A DNA stretch of 64,000 nt from Flectonema sp. DT1601 (GCA_964019425.1 OZ025844.1:62001-126000); one strand, 5' to 3'. Shown: positions 15,001-21,137, numbered from the stretch's first letter. Notes: generated by a model from the sequence alone, not told the origin. A program made the numbers and translations.

Positions 15001-16974
15001 TTTAATTTCGACATTTCTAAGAGCCAACACGTTGAGTCCACGAGTATTACGAACTAGTAACATACTACAAAGACCTGCTTCACTTAATTGCTTGTGACGA
15101 GCAGGAAGCTGATCTCTCGCTTTCGGATACACCAGCGGTATGTCCACATCAGTGATTCCAGCTAACGACCTCAAATATGATTTCTCGTGACCGAATAGAT
15201 CGCTAAAAACAAATATTGTTTTATCTGCTAATTTCGATGTTTGAACGATTTCAGCGACGGAGTTAAAGAAAACAGATCCTTGACGGGGAGGGTCTTCGAA
15301 TTCGAGAACCAATACGACTGTGAAGTTAGACAACTCTGATATTAATGTATTTAAGAATGGATACTTCTTTGATATTACGGAATTCAGAACCGTAGTTGGA
15401 TCATCGCGAAAGTCGCAACTCGCAAAATGTTCAGCAGAAAGTAGAATCGGGAAAACATCACCACTACAACCTCCGTAGTCAGGTCCGCAGATTTTATTAT
15501 TACATTTTCCAACTAGTTGCTTACAGATTTCCATTGCTGGTGATTTCCCATCTTTTCTGCCTTCGACAAATACACTCCTCCCCTTTCCGCTGACAATCTC
15601 CGAGATTGATTTTCCAAAATGTGTTTCCCACTCAGGATCTTCAATGTCCTCCTGTACGCACCAGTTAGTGTGTCTAACTTCCTTTAAGAAGTCTGTTCCT
15701 TTATCTTCAGTTGTGAGTCTGAAACCAGAATCAGGCATTGCGTAACTAGGAAACTCACGATATTTGCAGTAGGTTTCGAATATATCAGTCTCCAGGTATC
15801 GAGGGAAGACTGGGATGTTTAATGACCAAACCTGTTTAGTTTCCAGACAATACTTTCTAGAATACTTCGTGGGGAAGTCGTTAATCAGACGAATGACATC
15901 ATCAGAAGCTGTCTTATCTTGAGTTGTCCATACAAACGCACACTGAATGTATTCCATCGCACGTTGTTCAGGAAATTGAAGAATCATTGATAAGAATGGC
16001 TGGACATCAATTAGACTTTTACTTTCATTAAAAATTTCAACAGCGTATGAAGTCGATGGTATCTTTTTTGAGTTCTCCAATTCTTCTGAATAAGAAGGAA
16101 ATATTTGCTCGCGTAGAGATTCATCCCAAAAGGCGTAATGCATTGCCTGAAATCCATCAGAGTTCGGATGCTTTACGTTTATTCCTTTCTCTATCAGATA
16201 TTTTATTATTTCAGTTCTCTGCTGCGAAGATGGTTCCAAAACTGCGATGTGAAGAGCAGAGTTATTATCGATTCCCAAATCATCAATCTGAGAATACTGA
16301 CCATTAATAAGATTCTTGATGAGGTTTAAATTGCCTGCTTTGACGGCGAGATGAACAAGTTTCAAACCGCCAAATGAGTCTTTTTGAATGTTTTCATCGT
16401 CAATAACAGAAATTACATCACCAACGTCCATTGTGCTCATTCTATTCACAATCCCTAAGATGTTATCTTCACGTAAACAAGCTGCTAAGGGAGGAAACAT
16501 CTTTTTTAGGGAAACTTCCTTTGCCGCTTCTTTTTTCTCACAGCGATCGGCTTCACGTCGAAATTTAAATTCAATTCGTTTTGTACGAAGTTCCTTTAAA
16601 CAACTAGAAGATAAAGTACTAATGTCTGGTAAGAATTCTAGAAAGAGGTTCAGCAGTTTTTCTATTGCGTCTTTGTCAGAGATTCCCATCTGACATTTGA
16701 GTACCTCAGCAATCTTAACACAAGTGTCTCGCAGTTGATTATCATTACCGATGTTATTAAAAGTTTGAATGATGAAGACAACAAGAGCATTACGTGAGTA
16801 TTCTGGTAGTCTCTCGAGGATGCTAACTGTTGATACTCTATTGTTGTTTTCCATAAACTGAATAATAAAATCATCCGCTTGCTCGAGTGTCTCAATCCAA
16901 TAATTAAAATCTCTGAGAACTGTTCCCGATGCTAAATAATAATCCTTACATTTACGTCTTTCAGCTTCCTTCAT
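1..16974 (-). CDS. Giant ANK / NACHT / ADP-ribosyltransferase / pentapeptide / WD40 / CCCH protein, 3' end outside window
   Basis: One reading frame stays open from the ATG at 16974 to the window edge (5,658 codons, no intron seen). An in-frame TAA lies about 45 nt upstream of the ATG. Order by residue: helical N-terminus; ankyrin-like ~190-290; P-loop-like NTPase with a degenerate loop (EGRKDGKS, ~471-478); weak WD-like blades ~750-890; ankyrin ~985-1060 and ~1370-1555; ART-like domain ~1700-1850; NACHT-type NTPase ~1926-2220 with intact GPPGSGKTT; pentapeptide-like ~2280-2338; WD40 array ~2339-2955; ankyrin ~3085-3600; second degenerate NTPase ~3920-4250; pentapeptide-like ~4324-4376; WD40 array ~4392-4986; helical region ~5000-5470; CCCH-like Cys/His cluster from ~5506. 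NACHT plus WD40/ankyrin is the STAND/NLR plan, in which repeats sense a ligand and the NTPase oligomerises. An immune or stress sensor carrying its own ADP-ribosylating effector is my inference. The lack of introns contrasts with two neighbouring genes. Confidence 0.95.
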   Translation of the reverse strand, partial: MKEAERRKCKDYYLASGTVLRDFNYWIETLEQADDFIIQFMENNNRVSTVSILERLPEYSRNALVVFIIQTFNNIGNDNQLRDTCVKIAEVLKCQMGISDKDAIEKLLNLFLEFLPDISTLSSSCLKELRTKRIEFKFRREADRCEKKEAAKEVSLKKMFPPLAACLREDNILGIVNRMSTMDVGDVISVIDDENIQKDSFGGLKLVHLAVKAGNLNLIKNLINGQYSQIDDLGIDNNSALHIAVLEPSSQQRTEIIKYLIEKGINVKHPNSDGFQAMHYAFWDESLREQIFPSYSEELENSKKIPSTSYAVEIFNESKSLIDVQPFLSMILQFPEQRAMEYIQCAFVWTTQDKTASDDVIRLINDFPTKYSRKYCLETKQVWSLNIPVFPRYLETDIFETYCKYREFPSYAMPDSGFRLTTEDKGTDFLKEVRHTNWCVQEDIEDPEWETHFGKSISEIVSGKGRSVFVEGRKDGKSPAMEICKQLVGKCNNKICGPDYGGCSGDVFPILLSAEHFASCDFRDDPTTVLNSVISKKYPFLNTLISELSNFTVVLVLEFEDPPRQGSVFFNSVAEIVQTSKLADKTIFVFSDLFGHEKSYLRSLAGITDVDIPLVYPKARDQLPARHKQLSEAGLCSMLLVRNTRGLNVLALRNVEIKTDIPVETAVRLGFGLEKVIELGGKIRPHLLGTALCRAAVIGIDLYKSTINTLLSKGTLNDIKVALSDLSMTDDIEVSLIRELITYIASQCGGNQPPTSLWDNSGKEIHLINQITRPMAARLTHSGTHILVKGANGQYSVWMKDGKWVLNVDCKEFADVIFSSNGLHIAGKGPRERTTCVYCAETGKTRFVVDYSEGCHFTFSDDGQYFLSVREDDYIENTWDVFTGEEKFPFQLSKSEPVNELELERYTPGGSGPLTIDDSTIRLYALFLHNLVTSNGTGITEVLSCLDTSEWDAKDPKDNVILVAMNALRLSINDFIDGKTIVYYSLNAGNAKVSASLLESDVDVHKRMFNTLTALHIAASDCPEVVHILIKKGGRGICNVFSGNESPLDRAVRMRDGTPLREKSIIAILKSSSMQTVKKVLSKGVISHAELLHLAIAAQNDLVIQHLVRLPDISGTDLVAAVKKWSCKQLWDGRSIVFVLKRISISDFKKCFPPKDDTHDISIDERRRSLLGIDLEEFTYKNTSEGEDPSSVKTVLSVAVEAGSANVVNYLLSHYKEFPANRSMLKQSVAQLRITIPLLLLSENLNWLDEEFISFVCESGNANLADKLLRILGSKIMSPMDTEDNEKRKLFREHVEPLKKYYMSKLIEHFDLQRENSQKHIQDVKCDPSAPSGDSQIVASEWIRNKSVKTIQTSIATVDASQAFHPILVLQSGSPDTHETTLLHLAAAQGDDGYEALDYIIKGTMGQCDTPDTLNRYPLWYAMNRYSIDEHCSTKSIILLLSHTNLSSFIGCQKQLGMFELRDNDVLFHLAAASGNIEIVEYIAEEDPTCVEQYNKNHMLGLHIATKANHVVVSKYLLTIMTDEWIYKYDDAGLTPLAYAAAHTSQDPELLQYLRSRSSKLISSNLADLQQTINNFEGYQREQYNCEILQRYGDYLSEFAWSSSNDVKTEVKKSTHGFPKWMPNASPQDKQQYEVYANAILNWSNLDGGLAKQLEFTDKEVKELREVVYAKLDSILEEMRNGTLRQEETVSFPDWIFSLLGISPKESLVMLLAGILYCLPKFYLRSQLKATMLGTNTKQEEFEGILTPLIFQLEKLLHLLPCKDMFCYRGNSQSRIAEFSGDKATFVNMTSVTPDSKVAVSHYTGTGVLLCLSSCKAPDIDFLSVRKEGECLHLPNSEFEMMWKLSSSLRRLVRCRYDVMMMKEVGVDGCQLLAATKKALRSFDNDIFASLLSEHVPVKNDVGLNLFDSIIKHTTTTIRRNICLVGPPGSGKTTTAIAAAAHLRRDSDSGNKTFPLIIYLSSLYDKVLEENAIDRHIFKTIGIEYTPISVKDLHSKYHFVVFLDGADTISTIPNLSISSRNVKILERNCFLKECSVILTTRPDLFDDRSITAKGLLGENCVEYQIASFTHEDRINLIKNKNTIEVYNTLRDASLWEEISSPYILSTVITAWKLLPQSHDVRLLLADFLEAYLQDYASQNIDKKSSTTPEEVIMFGETLACKMLTTDNWQGCLSLYNLTSENNYLECLPIRYNDAAACQQFTCLTFRHKTIAEYLIVRRLIRDPSVLVTHLKETRIPPSMLQQYCLLIKCRPASYNEIQSKLLEFVRNKTDLVSSNALSLLGAAGCLSGLDLSNIKVTGVDLSHQFISGTNFSNATLEKCNFEGVQFVGCNLQNADFKRSSFGKQLYLNDTVTAVAFHHSGSDIRLIAGGRDATVRIWDVQSETSIRKLNTNSAVHCIAQCCDTIVCGTTDGEVLAWGVFDYKRAGEIPKLHSAPVTTVAITQCGLKRLIISGDADDKIYFWSEGQDGFWKPKSLLIPSTQPTSHIAVSFIPQGIKLDPKLAVVFGDTIYFYKDNESESIRHDEMRKLPQIISSFACDEDKLVCGTFDNKVLLYNLSASEEPTVIEHITKPRSVIHSYRPAITSLSAEGGLMASYSMAPHNTIEVFTKDRKMPIRTIKLPGPAKQISISDDGSYVAAGVWNFVKVWKLQPAKGLEGHFGSVTCVAFSSSGEHVVTGGSDSTVRIWSTKTGKQVKHLETPTGTPEIAGSICCVAYSPCGQFLASSGDDMIVRIWKISTGTLLLSLEDKDEKKMTITAVAYSKYGEYLFAGGTDKAIRVWNPQSGEPLLTIRYGGAKCPGGSVKTIIPMSDPSHIISSGERGIIITTSSDGWRTMKGIQRDPISAARNAHISCLAYSPVANHIAYCTESRRKAPEHNHVTICRMIEGESIFKKMKPLMGHDDQVISVAMSICGNYVISGSVDKTIKVWKIGTQEAVSTISDRLSSVFCVALSRCGNYIATGGVRLVITKTESGFLNEATEEKRHSSICVGQLSTKQMCWFSDDSENNLKGVIPECAKQQLEFKDENLVAAAAADVQTNGNNRDDVTKLNCLLDKISAGGDGFDKLELLQVNPTILQQLFTTTDRTPNSVFSLMIEIGHIAAVKCLITDHSQKLDFTFSDKHQSSLIHTAAYYGRGDIVNEIKTFLQNTDEGRATLLSLVTQKNIWGETPFLLALQCYTVEVLAHLFEVTPAEVCISAIERIFLDSSLKLPVTDGRSLLYLAAKTGNLGVLKHLHERDSGEDVNFSMDVLESTPLHGAAFYRRAPVVAALVGMNANCNLVNAKYASALAEAAACRKAELSEKYPGLNEDIKSSSIVSVLRNANVSTIKKIAVVGVSASDQKKPVSSTRHNWSQLAAQSGNAEVMKYFLNCSVTLNRVTELNCLHIAVFWGNSSIIEILVDSGADCNEMKLGEDLIKLLGQRRKFGLKLEAYYSPISLAMYCARGSHLKNRSPDYDEPDFVEKGKKLGDLLPEPDLSEPPEDVLPILLKDSVDQNSDQKATWQTIRSACEEIFGNTTEMEEKLQERFLYGNTILHYVARSGRVDIFDDIRTSYSKVPMFGLNVRNDKGFTPLHVAAWYGQAHMIVSLSDVMTREDIIAHHNEGYGAIVDACQSPFLPLEPFKKLYSWHNLILNNLHIHISQITVPFDSGNYSSLVSFLPPGAVFEEVTSGEEFRSRLVAKLLAIRSELPRKSSEAAMQPNRDWIVPLIGSSLSEAWPMLTSFVAFILLHEVDSCRLELLRQLRESRKSNRTNEHPFFNNVLKLINRLPKHYYLGYQKPDSSPDSVIYTEFDGLNHVTEGMLSLKFIVGSSIRFVDGSGVAVQRFLRLNETSPNTSEKVWRLPSEILRLDTSAGFGIEKIEIIPTPHRSDCIENCIKKIHKLTHKFNQILSKSPRFKSIKLKGDETTHEIEKQGIHQTTLKERALCITGVVESGDTAASHAWSLAWLAEDHWVENSLYWEGAVRLPVFVQLWRLPGLFEHGAVDNYILHQYLRVVDADDIIDGVDYENKMKRLRELFQDSEGRRKYELIIILSTFDDTPPATIAKDRTKQNLLELNPFLRDYCSKIVLTVREGYFSYTGLQPSDILGDSVHCCSVDLATTSPDHLKQRGLWHAISQTPVTRHLATTCLDELQLNTSEVGFTPCDIYEGSLKSRIQSKIAGESAWKMIGEIYKFASRLACRMMDGKWKRMVRLSDVNILESDISDAANKPQAVMQITADERENILPNLPVVVDGEVAVFTPSVLADYLVARYLFNDLDDALRELSANATTPPNTVNKMYCELARRNYRRYDSLPETLLHIVSQKATSESAIHKASNALTLLCASVPITNKTLSGLDIREACLSGGCLQEVIFKKSKFTNCDFRRTQLLNCTFENVEFKDCNFGVDLPSSEMEEARDVVYSHCGKMLLTGFRKKVRIWSVPLLKETNLEGSTGDILCLTFINIPDKENELVASGGADNLIRIWSVSTTECESELSGHKEAITSICWSEGFLLSSSKDKTIRKWDFNHSEGKFDDQSTIVLQSQSVICKFTLHNNYVVASRKDGCLSIYDFEDNNKLIEKTVVTQSATPTPPPFAVISRPLQILYGCENNLMLWQQSGSCTNICTVGEKDKDNNNNITSVSVSRCGSIAGVAVGSAIHTYVASSKTVWVASQCFKCHNVITSSMFSPCGRFLATSGSDSRIWALSTEQTPAANKVTCGGSFFLALRKMDGTLTAYDTHTAIEINKIPAENIICFAYSQTARKIATVSQQSKDSFVTSLWDVPSSGMDFNEINLSGYLKQCPGFPRTISESPTDITISGCGNYIVLACDGSLQIFITADADLDNIIKISKGKTIIEERSGLLMAAGSYCKEDQTSIRVINLKTREDSFVKCKYNITAATWVSDSEVAIGCLDQDGEATIYVRKLNREEPIKILKGHSGMITCLSATSTIGIVSGSLDKTIKQWSLNSSDEVRSTELHADTITSVSVWGNQVVSSSLDKTIKVSLIPSSEDYPQLITSCTGTVDALFCIKIGMDKIDETAKEILNSSTAGAVQKVVLDKSDDLTEEEQIKVLHKCIGRVQADPQSTPERAKKGGFITARILNDFLGSTYWQTGVRAGDVAERLNRMYKNIFVESIFVRKNDQAISLYSSDYELLKDFKDLIKEYNSEPKPCAKCGIHSRYCNVTGQQHGLLELYKGKKAVEKHDSGQLIAAARAVDLSEGLLKFNAADVRGWYATQLQNGLLTMTNSRTQDVPCPPHINALKKLLEQPQSATQFFKKIELALQVLAYTHSKLLDNEIKDNIIYYLSPNGERSEACKKSYVEYMQWMDGMCENSFSALKNVILEDYGKLRDVKTSKDMEYLYHNFRITELCKSALQSYRNAAVFASGGSQDNVRATLVKYLSCDLLSEQFCPTDRILPPQLLNVVDAARELKETLCAVPTAKTTKAEQYRNEVNLYMSSMEKVKVVTEREGYRAHQKIPPAVGIAVQIPVVMEQISIEINKPCEILRVPWKSLYSTARTKYFQKQMEACTAKDEVLCNEEIAPTMYICPEWLKNKGSGCSEGENCTQMHVLWRELLQNGRSVRCTNKSNDHDITQCPLAHPGEKNQALRPPSGWDASKKAKTFQARLGEYSFNTTCTLPYKCCYDTLGLKACSPFICEDIDCNKWGHCQNVHIHPNIIFFDVITNGQSLT
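40..470 (-). other. CCCH-like cysteine/histidine cluster near the visible end of the giant protein
   Basis: Cys5516-x10-Cys5527-x5-Cys5533-x3-His5537 is followed by two looser Cys/His clusters: one ending CPLAH, and one with CC, then ACSPFIC, INC, and a final C-x3-H (CQNVH). C-x(7-10)-C-x5-C-x3-H is the CCCH zinc-finger pattern, usually single-stranded RNA binding. The second and third clusters are irregular and may not fold alone. Confidence 0.55.
4200..5215 (-). other. Degenerate second NACHT-like module of the giant protein
   Basis: Residues ~3920-4250 keep the layout of the intact NACHT: a P-loop position read as GVVESGDTA (3923-3931, Lys lost), a hydrophobic strand ending in FDD (4022-4031), a sensor-like IVLTVRE (from 4060), and a TPSVLADYLVARYL helix before pentapeptide-like repeats and WD40. 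It looks like a duplicate that kept its fold but lost the nucleotide-binding lysine, as in pseudo-NTPases that act as scaffolds. Confidence 0.7.
10321..11199 (-). other. NACHT-type NTPase core of the giant protein
   Basis: Walker A is GPPGSGKTT (residues 1926-1934). A Walker B-like strand VVFLDGAD (2000-2007) and a sensor-1-like VILTTRP (to 2042) follow. Further on, FRHKTIAEYL (around 2205-2215) matches the 'F.H.T..EYL' helix common after NACHT domains. Spacing and order fit STAND NTPases. This is the only one of three NTPase-like modules in the protein with a canonical P-loop, so it is probably the active nucleotide switch. Confidence 0.85.
11430..11760 (-). other. ADP-ribosyltransferase-like domain inside the giant protein
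   Basis: Residues ~1740-1850 carry the three R-S-E landmarks of mono-ADP-ribosyltransferases in order and at usual spacing: a Tyr-Arg-Gly (MFCYRGN, R1769), a TSVT segment (S1791), and an E-G-E pair (E1828/E1830) preceded by SVRK and followed by CLHLPNSEFEM, like the family's 'S...ExE...P...F' end. R-S-E enzymes transfer ADP-ribose from NAD+ to protein side chains, and the ExE form is typical of arginine-specific ones. The domain sits just N-terminal to the intact NACHT NTPase, so nucleotide-driven assembly could gate it (inference). Motif-level recognition only. Confidence 0.7.
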
Positions 16975-17318
16975 TCCTTCCTTTACAAATTTCGGGTTAC
17001 TTAAAGTGCCTCTAATAACTTACTGGTTACACCACATTTGTTTGTCTACGGAGAGGGATATAAGTAAATATAAAGTTGAAATATGCAAACAACAACATTT
17101 TCAAAAAGATCCACAAGCGAGGTAAAATAAAATAACATTTGCTTATATCTGATTAAGGGGAGGGAGGGGGGGGTGAACACAAGTTATAAGTGAAGGACTA
17201 TTATTAAAGGGTATCGCCTTCATCAGTTGGTTGAATTCAGACCAATAATATGATAAATATTTCATCTTTGAAATAAAAGTGTTTTTCGGACATTATATTT
17301 TACAACAGTCAGTTGTTG
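16975..17318. promoter_or_regulatory. Leader region of the giant gene with C/T-rich tract
   Basis: No gene seen. On the minus (coding) strand a C-rich pyrimidine tract (complement of the G runs at 17157-17173) is followed at once by AATCAG. A second tract, ATATCCCTCTCCGTAG, lies at about 17055-17075. Both look like 3' splice acceptors. After the second comes a tiny upstream frame of five codons (ATG TGG TGT AAC CAG, then TAA) about 70 nt before the main ATG. The G runs on the plus strand could form a quadruplex. Confidence 0.4.
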
Positions 17319-18233
17319 TTAGTATGCAGAAGATCCAAAGGCCACAGAGTAGCCATCGCTAGTTGAAACTAACCAGTGATACCACCCTTTAGGAATATAT
17401 AGAGTGCAGGGAATGTTTCCCATCCCTGTAGAAACTGGTTGCCATGGGAAGAAGACTCCTCCGGCTTCGCGAATGAGAGAAACAGCATTAGAGTCAGAAA
17501 TGTCAGGAAATTGATCATTAAAAACAGAAAGATCAAGAGTATGATTTGGTGGTAGTGCGATTACATTCTTAGATCCATGAGATAAAGTTAAGTAGCTGTG
17601 AATGTTTACTTTACGAGGCCCTACGTTATCGACGTCGAGATGAATTCCAATCCCAGCTTTCTTTGAAGCAACAATTACATTTGTGTATGTTGGGACTGCT
17701 TGATCCTTTGGCCACCAGTTTGGGTCAGAAACCAACCCGTCAGCCTGAAATGAAACCCAAAACACTTTCGTTGGATCAGAGTCAGCCATCAGAATAGATT
17801 TCTTTGCCTGACTCCATGATTTAATACAAATATTATCACCAGTGATGTCAATATTTGGATATCTCTTGTCAGGAGTACAGCAATAATGAATAACTTCCTC
17901 AAGAGATAATGGATTCTCTAAATCTAAAACACCATTCTGAGAATATGATAAAAATGGAACGCCCTCCTGAAATAATTTTTTCTCCTTTCCAGCAGCTACC
18001 GTCGGTTCCGCAAACGCTTCTCCTTCCCATCCGATCACGTCTGACCACTTCATTGCTTCGTGGGTTCTTTTTACATTTTTCTTTGATACTTTTCCACTGA
18101 TTCCATTCTTGTGACTTTTACTCTTTAAATGCTGCTTCAGAGCTTTTCCCTCTGCATGCCCACTTACTGAACATACGCGACAGTAGAATGTTCCGTCTCG
18201 TATTTCTATGACGTCTCCCTCTGATGATTCCAT
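17319..18233 (-). CDS. Zinc-finger + JmjC/cupin_8-like Fe(II)/2-oxoglutarate oxygenase
   Basis: 304 aa. I start at the ATG at 18233 because it follows directly on ATTCAGCCCTCAATCAG, an acceptor-like AG; the longer frame has no upstream ATG. A C2H2 finger of the U1/matrin kind comes first (C18, C21, H35, H41). The C-terminal half reads as a JmjC/cupin_8 barrel: H198-L-D200 is the HxD metal pair, HSYLTLSHGSK matches the following core strand, and PKGWYHWLVS provides the distal His286 in the usual 'P.GW.H' context. Such proteins hydroxylate protein or RNA substrates (FIH, JMJD6, TYW5 relatives). The exact substrate is unknown. The finger may recruit RNA or DNA. Confidence 0.8.
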   Translation of the reverse strand: MESSEGDVIEIRDGTFYCRVCSVSGHAEGKALKQHLKSKSHKNGISGKVSKKNVKRTHEAMKWSDVIGWEGEAFAEPTVAAGKEKKLFQEGVPFLSYSQNGVLDLENPLSLEEVIHYCCTPDKRYPNIDITGDNICIKSWSQAKKSILMADSDPTKVFWVSFQADGLVSDPNWWPKDQAVPTYTNVIVASKKAGIGIHLDVDNVGPRKVNIHSYLTLSHGSKNVIALPPNHTLDLSVFNDQFPDISDSNAVSLIREAGGVFFPWQPVSTGMGNIPCTLYIPKGWYHWLVSTSDGYSVAFGSSAY

Positions 18234-18376
18234 CTGATTGAGGGCTGAATAAATGAAAAGTGACGCGTGCTTTTCCACCGTAGAAACAGTCAGTTTACAA
18301 AGAAATCATTTCCAGCCTAAACCATTCGATAAATAAAAAGAACATCAGAACTCTGAACTCATCAGTTGTTGTTTTC

Positions 18377-18919
18377 TCATCTCCCGTAACCCGGAAGGTC
18401 AAGTGGCACACCCTGACTGTCTTCACCAAACTTCGGAATTGGACGTCCCTTTTGTCTCCAAAGTTGATAGATGTCAGATGATGTTAATTTACTGAGATCT
18501 GAACTATCAACAGTCGGCGTGATTTCAGACTTTGAAACGTTTCCAGGAGAGTTCCTCGACAAATACTGAGCTCGCTTTACTTCGACCATCCAAAACCAGT
18601 TTTGCATTTCACGAATACGAGGTCTGTACCAATGATCGAAATATCTTTTATCTTTATTATCGTAATCATCTCTTATTGTATTGTGTGATGTTATTACGTT
18701 ATTGAATAACTGAGACGCGCCTTCATATTTCTCATCCCAATTAGGTAGTTCACTACTTCGTTCCAGTTCGTCCAACACGTCTCCCAAATCCCCAAATTGA
18801 TTCTCCAACTGATCGCAGCCGCCTTCAAAGAAATTCATCCGAACTCGGCTTCCTGATGACTTCCTTCTTGATCTCCCCAGACGGGAGCACCATCGAGAAA
18901 AGGCGACCCTTCTGAGCAT
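18377..18919 (-). CDS. Hypothetical protein, possible mitochondrial targeting
   Basis: 180 aa; I do not recognise a family. The first ~25 residues are rich in Arg and Ser with no acidic residues, which fits a mitochondrial presequence. The rest is acidic and aromatic (W/Y-rich segment around residues 85-115: KRYFDHWYRPRIREMQNWFW) and ends in a Pro/Gly tail. The ATG is 9 nt after TTACTTCAATAACAG, an acceptor-like AG. It is separated from the oxygenase gene by 143 nt on the same strand. Confidence 0.7.
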   Translation of the reverse strand: MLRRVAFSRWCSRLGRSRRKSSGSRVRMNFFEGGCDQLENQFGDLGDVLDELERSSELPNWDEKYEGASQLFNNVITSHNTIRDDYDNKDKRYFDHWYRPRIREMQNWFWMVEVKRAQYLSRNSPGNVSKSEITPTVDSSDLSKLTSSDIYQLWRQKGRPIPKFGEDSQGVPLDLPGYGR

Positions 18920-19794
18920 AGTAATGTACTGTTATTGAAGTAAGTGTGTTTAGAAGTACTGCTGATCACTCTCAGCCGACTACTTCCATTATTCAAAAAC
19001 TACCTGTATTGAAATAGAAATGAATCGACCCTTGGAACAGTACTGTGACCCCAATGACTACGAAAAGCAATTTTTTTTTTTTTTTTTTTTTTTTCATAAA
19101 GCAGAGAGATCAGGCGAAATATATGTATATATGTATTCTACCGCAAGCAGTGGGTCGCTACAAGCACTCCCACTATGAGCCAGCGAAAGGAATAAGGAGC
19201 TCGCAAAATCAAACAATGAAACAATATATCTGGCTGGAAGGAAACCAATTCAAGAGAGAGGAACTAATTTGCAAGAACACTGCGTCGTGTAATTGACATC
19301 ACGCAGATGTTCATTTTAACTAAAATATAAAAACAAAAGTAAGTGTTACAGACGACAACTGCCTTGAGTTGTTGTCTCAGCAGCAGAAGAACCTCTCCGC
19401 TTCACTTAAAACACATTCACATCCTTCGGGGTTGGTGTAGAACAGGGCAAGAAGAAATCCAGTCACAGTAAGGCAGCGACAAATCCACGTTGCCTCAGTG
19501 ATATTAATCGTATGCTAGGAAATTTCAAAAGCGAACATCAAAAAAAAAAAAAGAAAACTACAAAACTATAAATGGTGCCAGCCGCGTTGGGATAATTGCC
19601 TGTAGTACTGGATAAAACTATGGCGAAAACTATTATTCGCTAACTTTGTTTGGGAGGCAAACATACTGAAAACTAGCATGCAGAGAGGACGATTACTTTA
19701 AAATAATGCAAAGAAAATAAAAATAGAAATTGCCATGACCCACCATCAGCTGCGCCAGCAACGGGATTTGCGGGGTAAATTTTTTTTTCTGAAA

Positions 19795-19834
<40 letters not shown>

Positions 19835-20702
19835 TAACTCAATTAATTCCAACAAATAACAATCTATGTTATATCAAAAGAGTTCCACTTACTAACATTT
19901 TTTTTGTCTTTGCAAAAAAAAAAAAAAAAAAAACCAAACTTAAATAGTACAAACACGGGGAGTGCAGCTTTCACAGCACATTAAACTTAATTTTTTCAGT
20001 CAATTGAGAGGGCCATTCCCTAAAAATGCAAATTCACGGCAATTGGCGAGACACATACGAGTCAATAATTCTCCATTCGTGTGCCCCTTTAAAGGGGTAC
20101 AAATACGAATCTCTTATAAAAAACAAAAAGGTAACCGAAGAGTTGTTTTCACTCGTCAGAAACCTCAACAAAAAAAAAAGGATAAAAATTAATTTAAAAA
20201 ATGGCAACAAGTGGAGAGGGTAGAGCTGCACATCAATGGTGCGCAAGCGCGCTGTGGTGGGAGACATATGGGAAACGGAATATGTACTGCAAAGATTCGT
20301 ATCATTTTTGTTGGAGAAAAATGAAACAAAACATTTTGAGTCTTTATGAACCCAATCACAGATAACGTCATTCCTAAATTAAGTAGGGTGAGGAAACCAA
20401 CAAACAGTTTCGATGAGTCTGTCAGTACTGTCTTTGGTAGCCACCATTCAGCTTCAACGCAACACAATTTATTGAAAAGTGACGTAAAGATACGTAAGTG
20501 ATATCAGACTACATCTGGATGCAAAAATTAATGAAATATAGAAATCTTTTGTCTAGAACACACGAAAAATATTTAAAAAAAAAAAAAAAATGAAAAAAAA
20601 AAGGATGCTATTGTTTGTATAATCGGAAGTTTTTCGAACAAGAACAGTTTTATTTTTCACTTCTTTTTTTTTTTTTTTTTTTTTTAAAAAGTTTTACAAG
20701 TC
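18920..20702. other. Intergenic region with long A and T runs
   Basis: No convincing gene on either strand. It holds a T run at ~19071-19094, an A run at ~19797-19832, another at ~19914-19933, and short A/T runs at 20575-20690. Reading frames here are short, low-complexity and strand-inconsistent. Confidence 0.6.
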
Positions 20703-21137
20703 TTAATCGTCACACTCCGTATCCCTGAACGACTGTAGAACAGCGGCACGGAACTTTGGGGAAGTACCACTGAGCCATTCCTGAAGAGATATAACACCAT
20801 CGTGATTCGTGTCGTAAGCCGCAAATATACAATTCAAGGTTGCTTCTGAAGCGTCCAGTGAGAGTCCAACGAGAGCGGATTTAATCTCTTCTCTGTCCAG
20901 AACGCCGTTACCGTCGATATCGTACTTGTCGAATGCTTTTTTCAGAATCACTATTTCAACTTTATCAGTTGTACCCTTGACAGATCCAAAATCCTCAAAC
21001 CATTCTCCTGCTTCCAATCTCGATGACTCTACGACTTCTGACCAAACTCTAACACGAGCAGTAGCACCAGCAGAGATAAACCTCATGCGGGGTCTCATCC
21101 TGTTAACAATTGCTCTGTTGATCTTTCTCATCATCAT
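20703..21137 (-). CDS. Two-EF-hand calcium-binding protein
   Basis: 144 aa. Two canonical EF-hand loops: DIDGNGVLDREE and DTNHDGVISLQE, each with acidic or Asn ligands at 1, 3, 5 and Glu at 12, and with proper flanking helices. The N-terminus is Arg/Met-rich without acidic residues for about 30 residues (MMMRKINRAIVNRMRPRMRF), a possible mitochondrial presequence. Three ATGs are in tandem; the first is used here. CTATTTCCCACACAAG lies upstream as a likely acceptor. It is probably a calcium sensor; the partner is unknown. Confidence 0.85.
   Translation of the reverse strand: MMMRKINRAIVNRMRPRMRFISAGATARVRVWSEVVESSRLEAGEWFEDFGSVKGTTDKVEIVILKKAFDKYDIDGNGVLDREEIKSALVGLSLDASEATLNCIFAAYDTNHDGVISLQEWLSGTSPKFRAAVLQSFRDTECDD

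Noticed and set aside
18278-18278. Longer start for the zinc-finger/JmjC gene
   Set aside because: The codon there is GTG, and an acceptor-like AG lies directly before the ATG at 18233.
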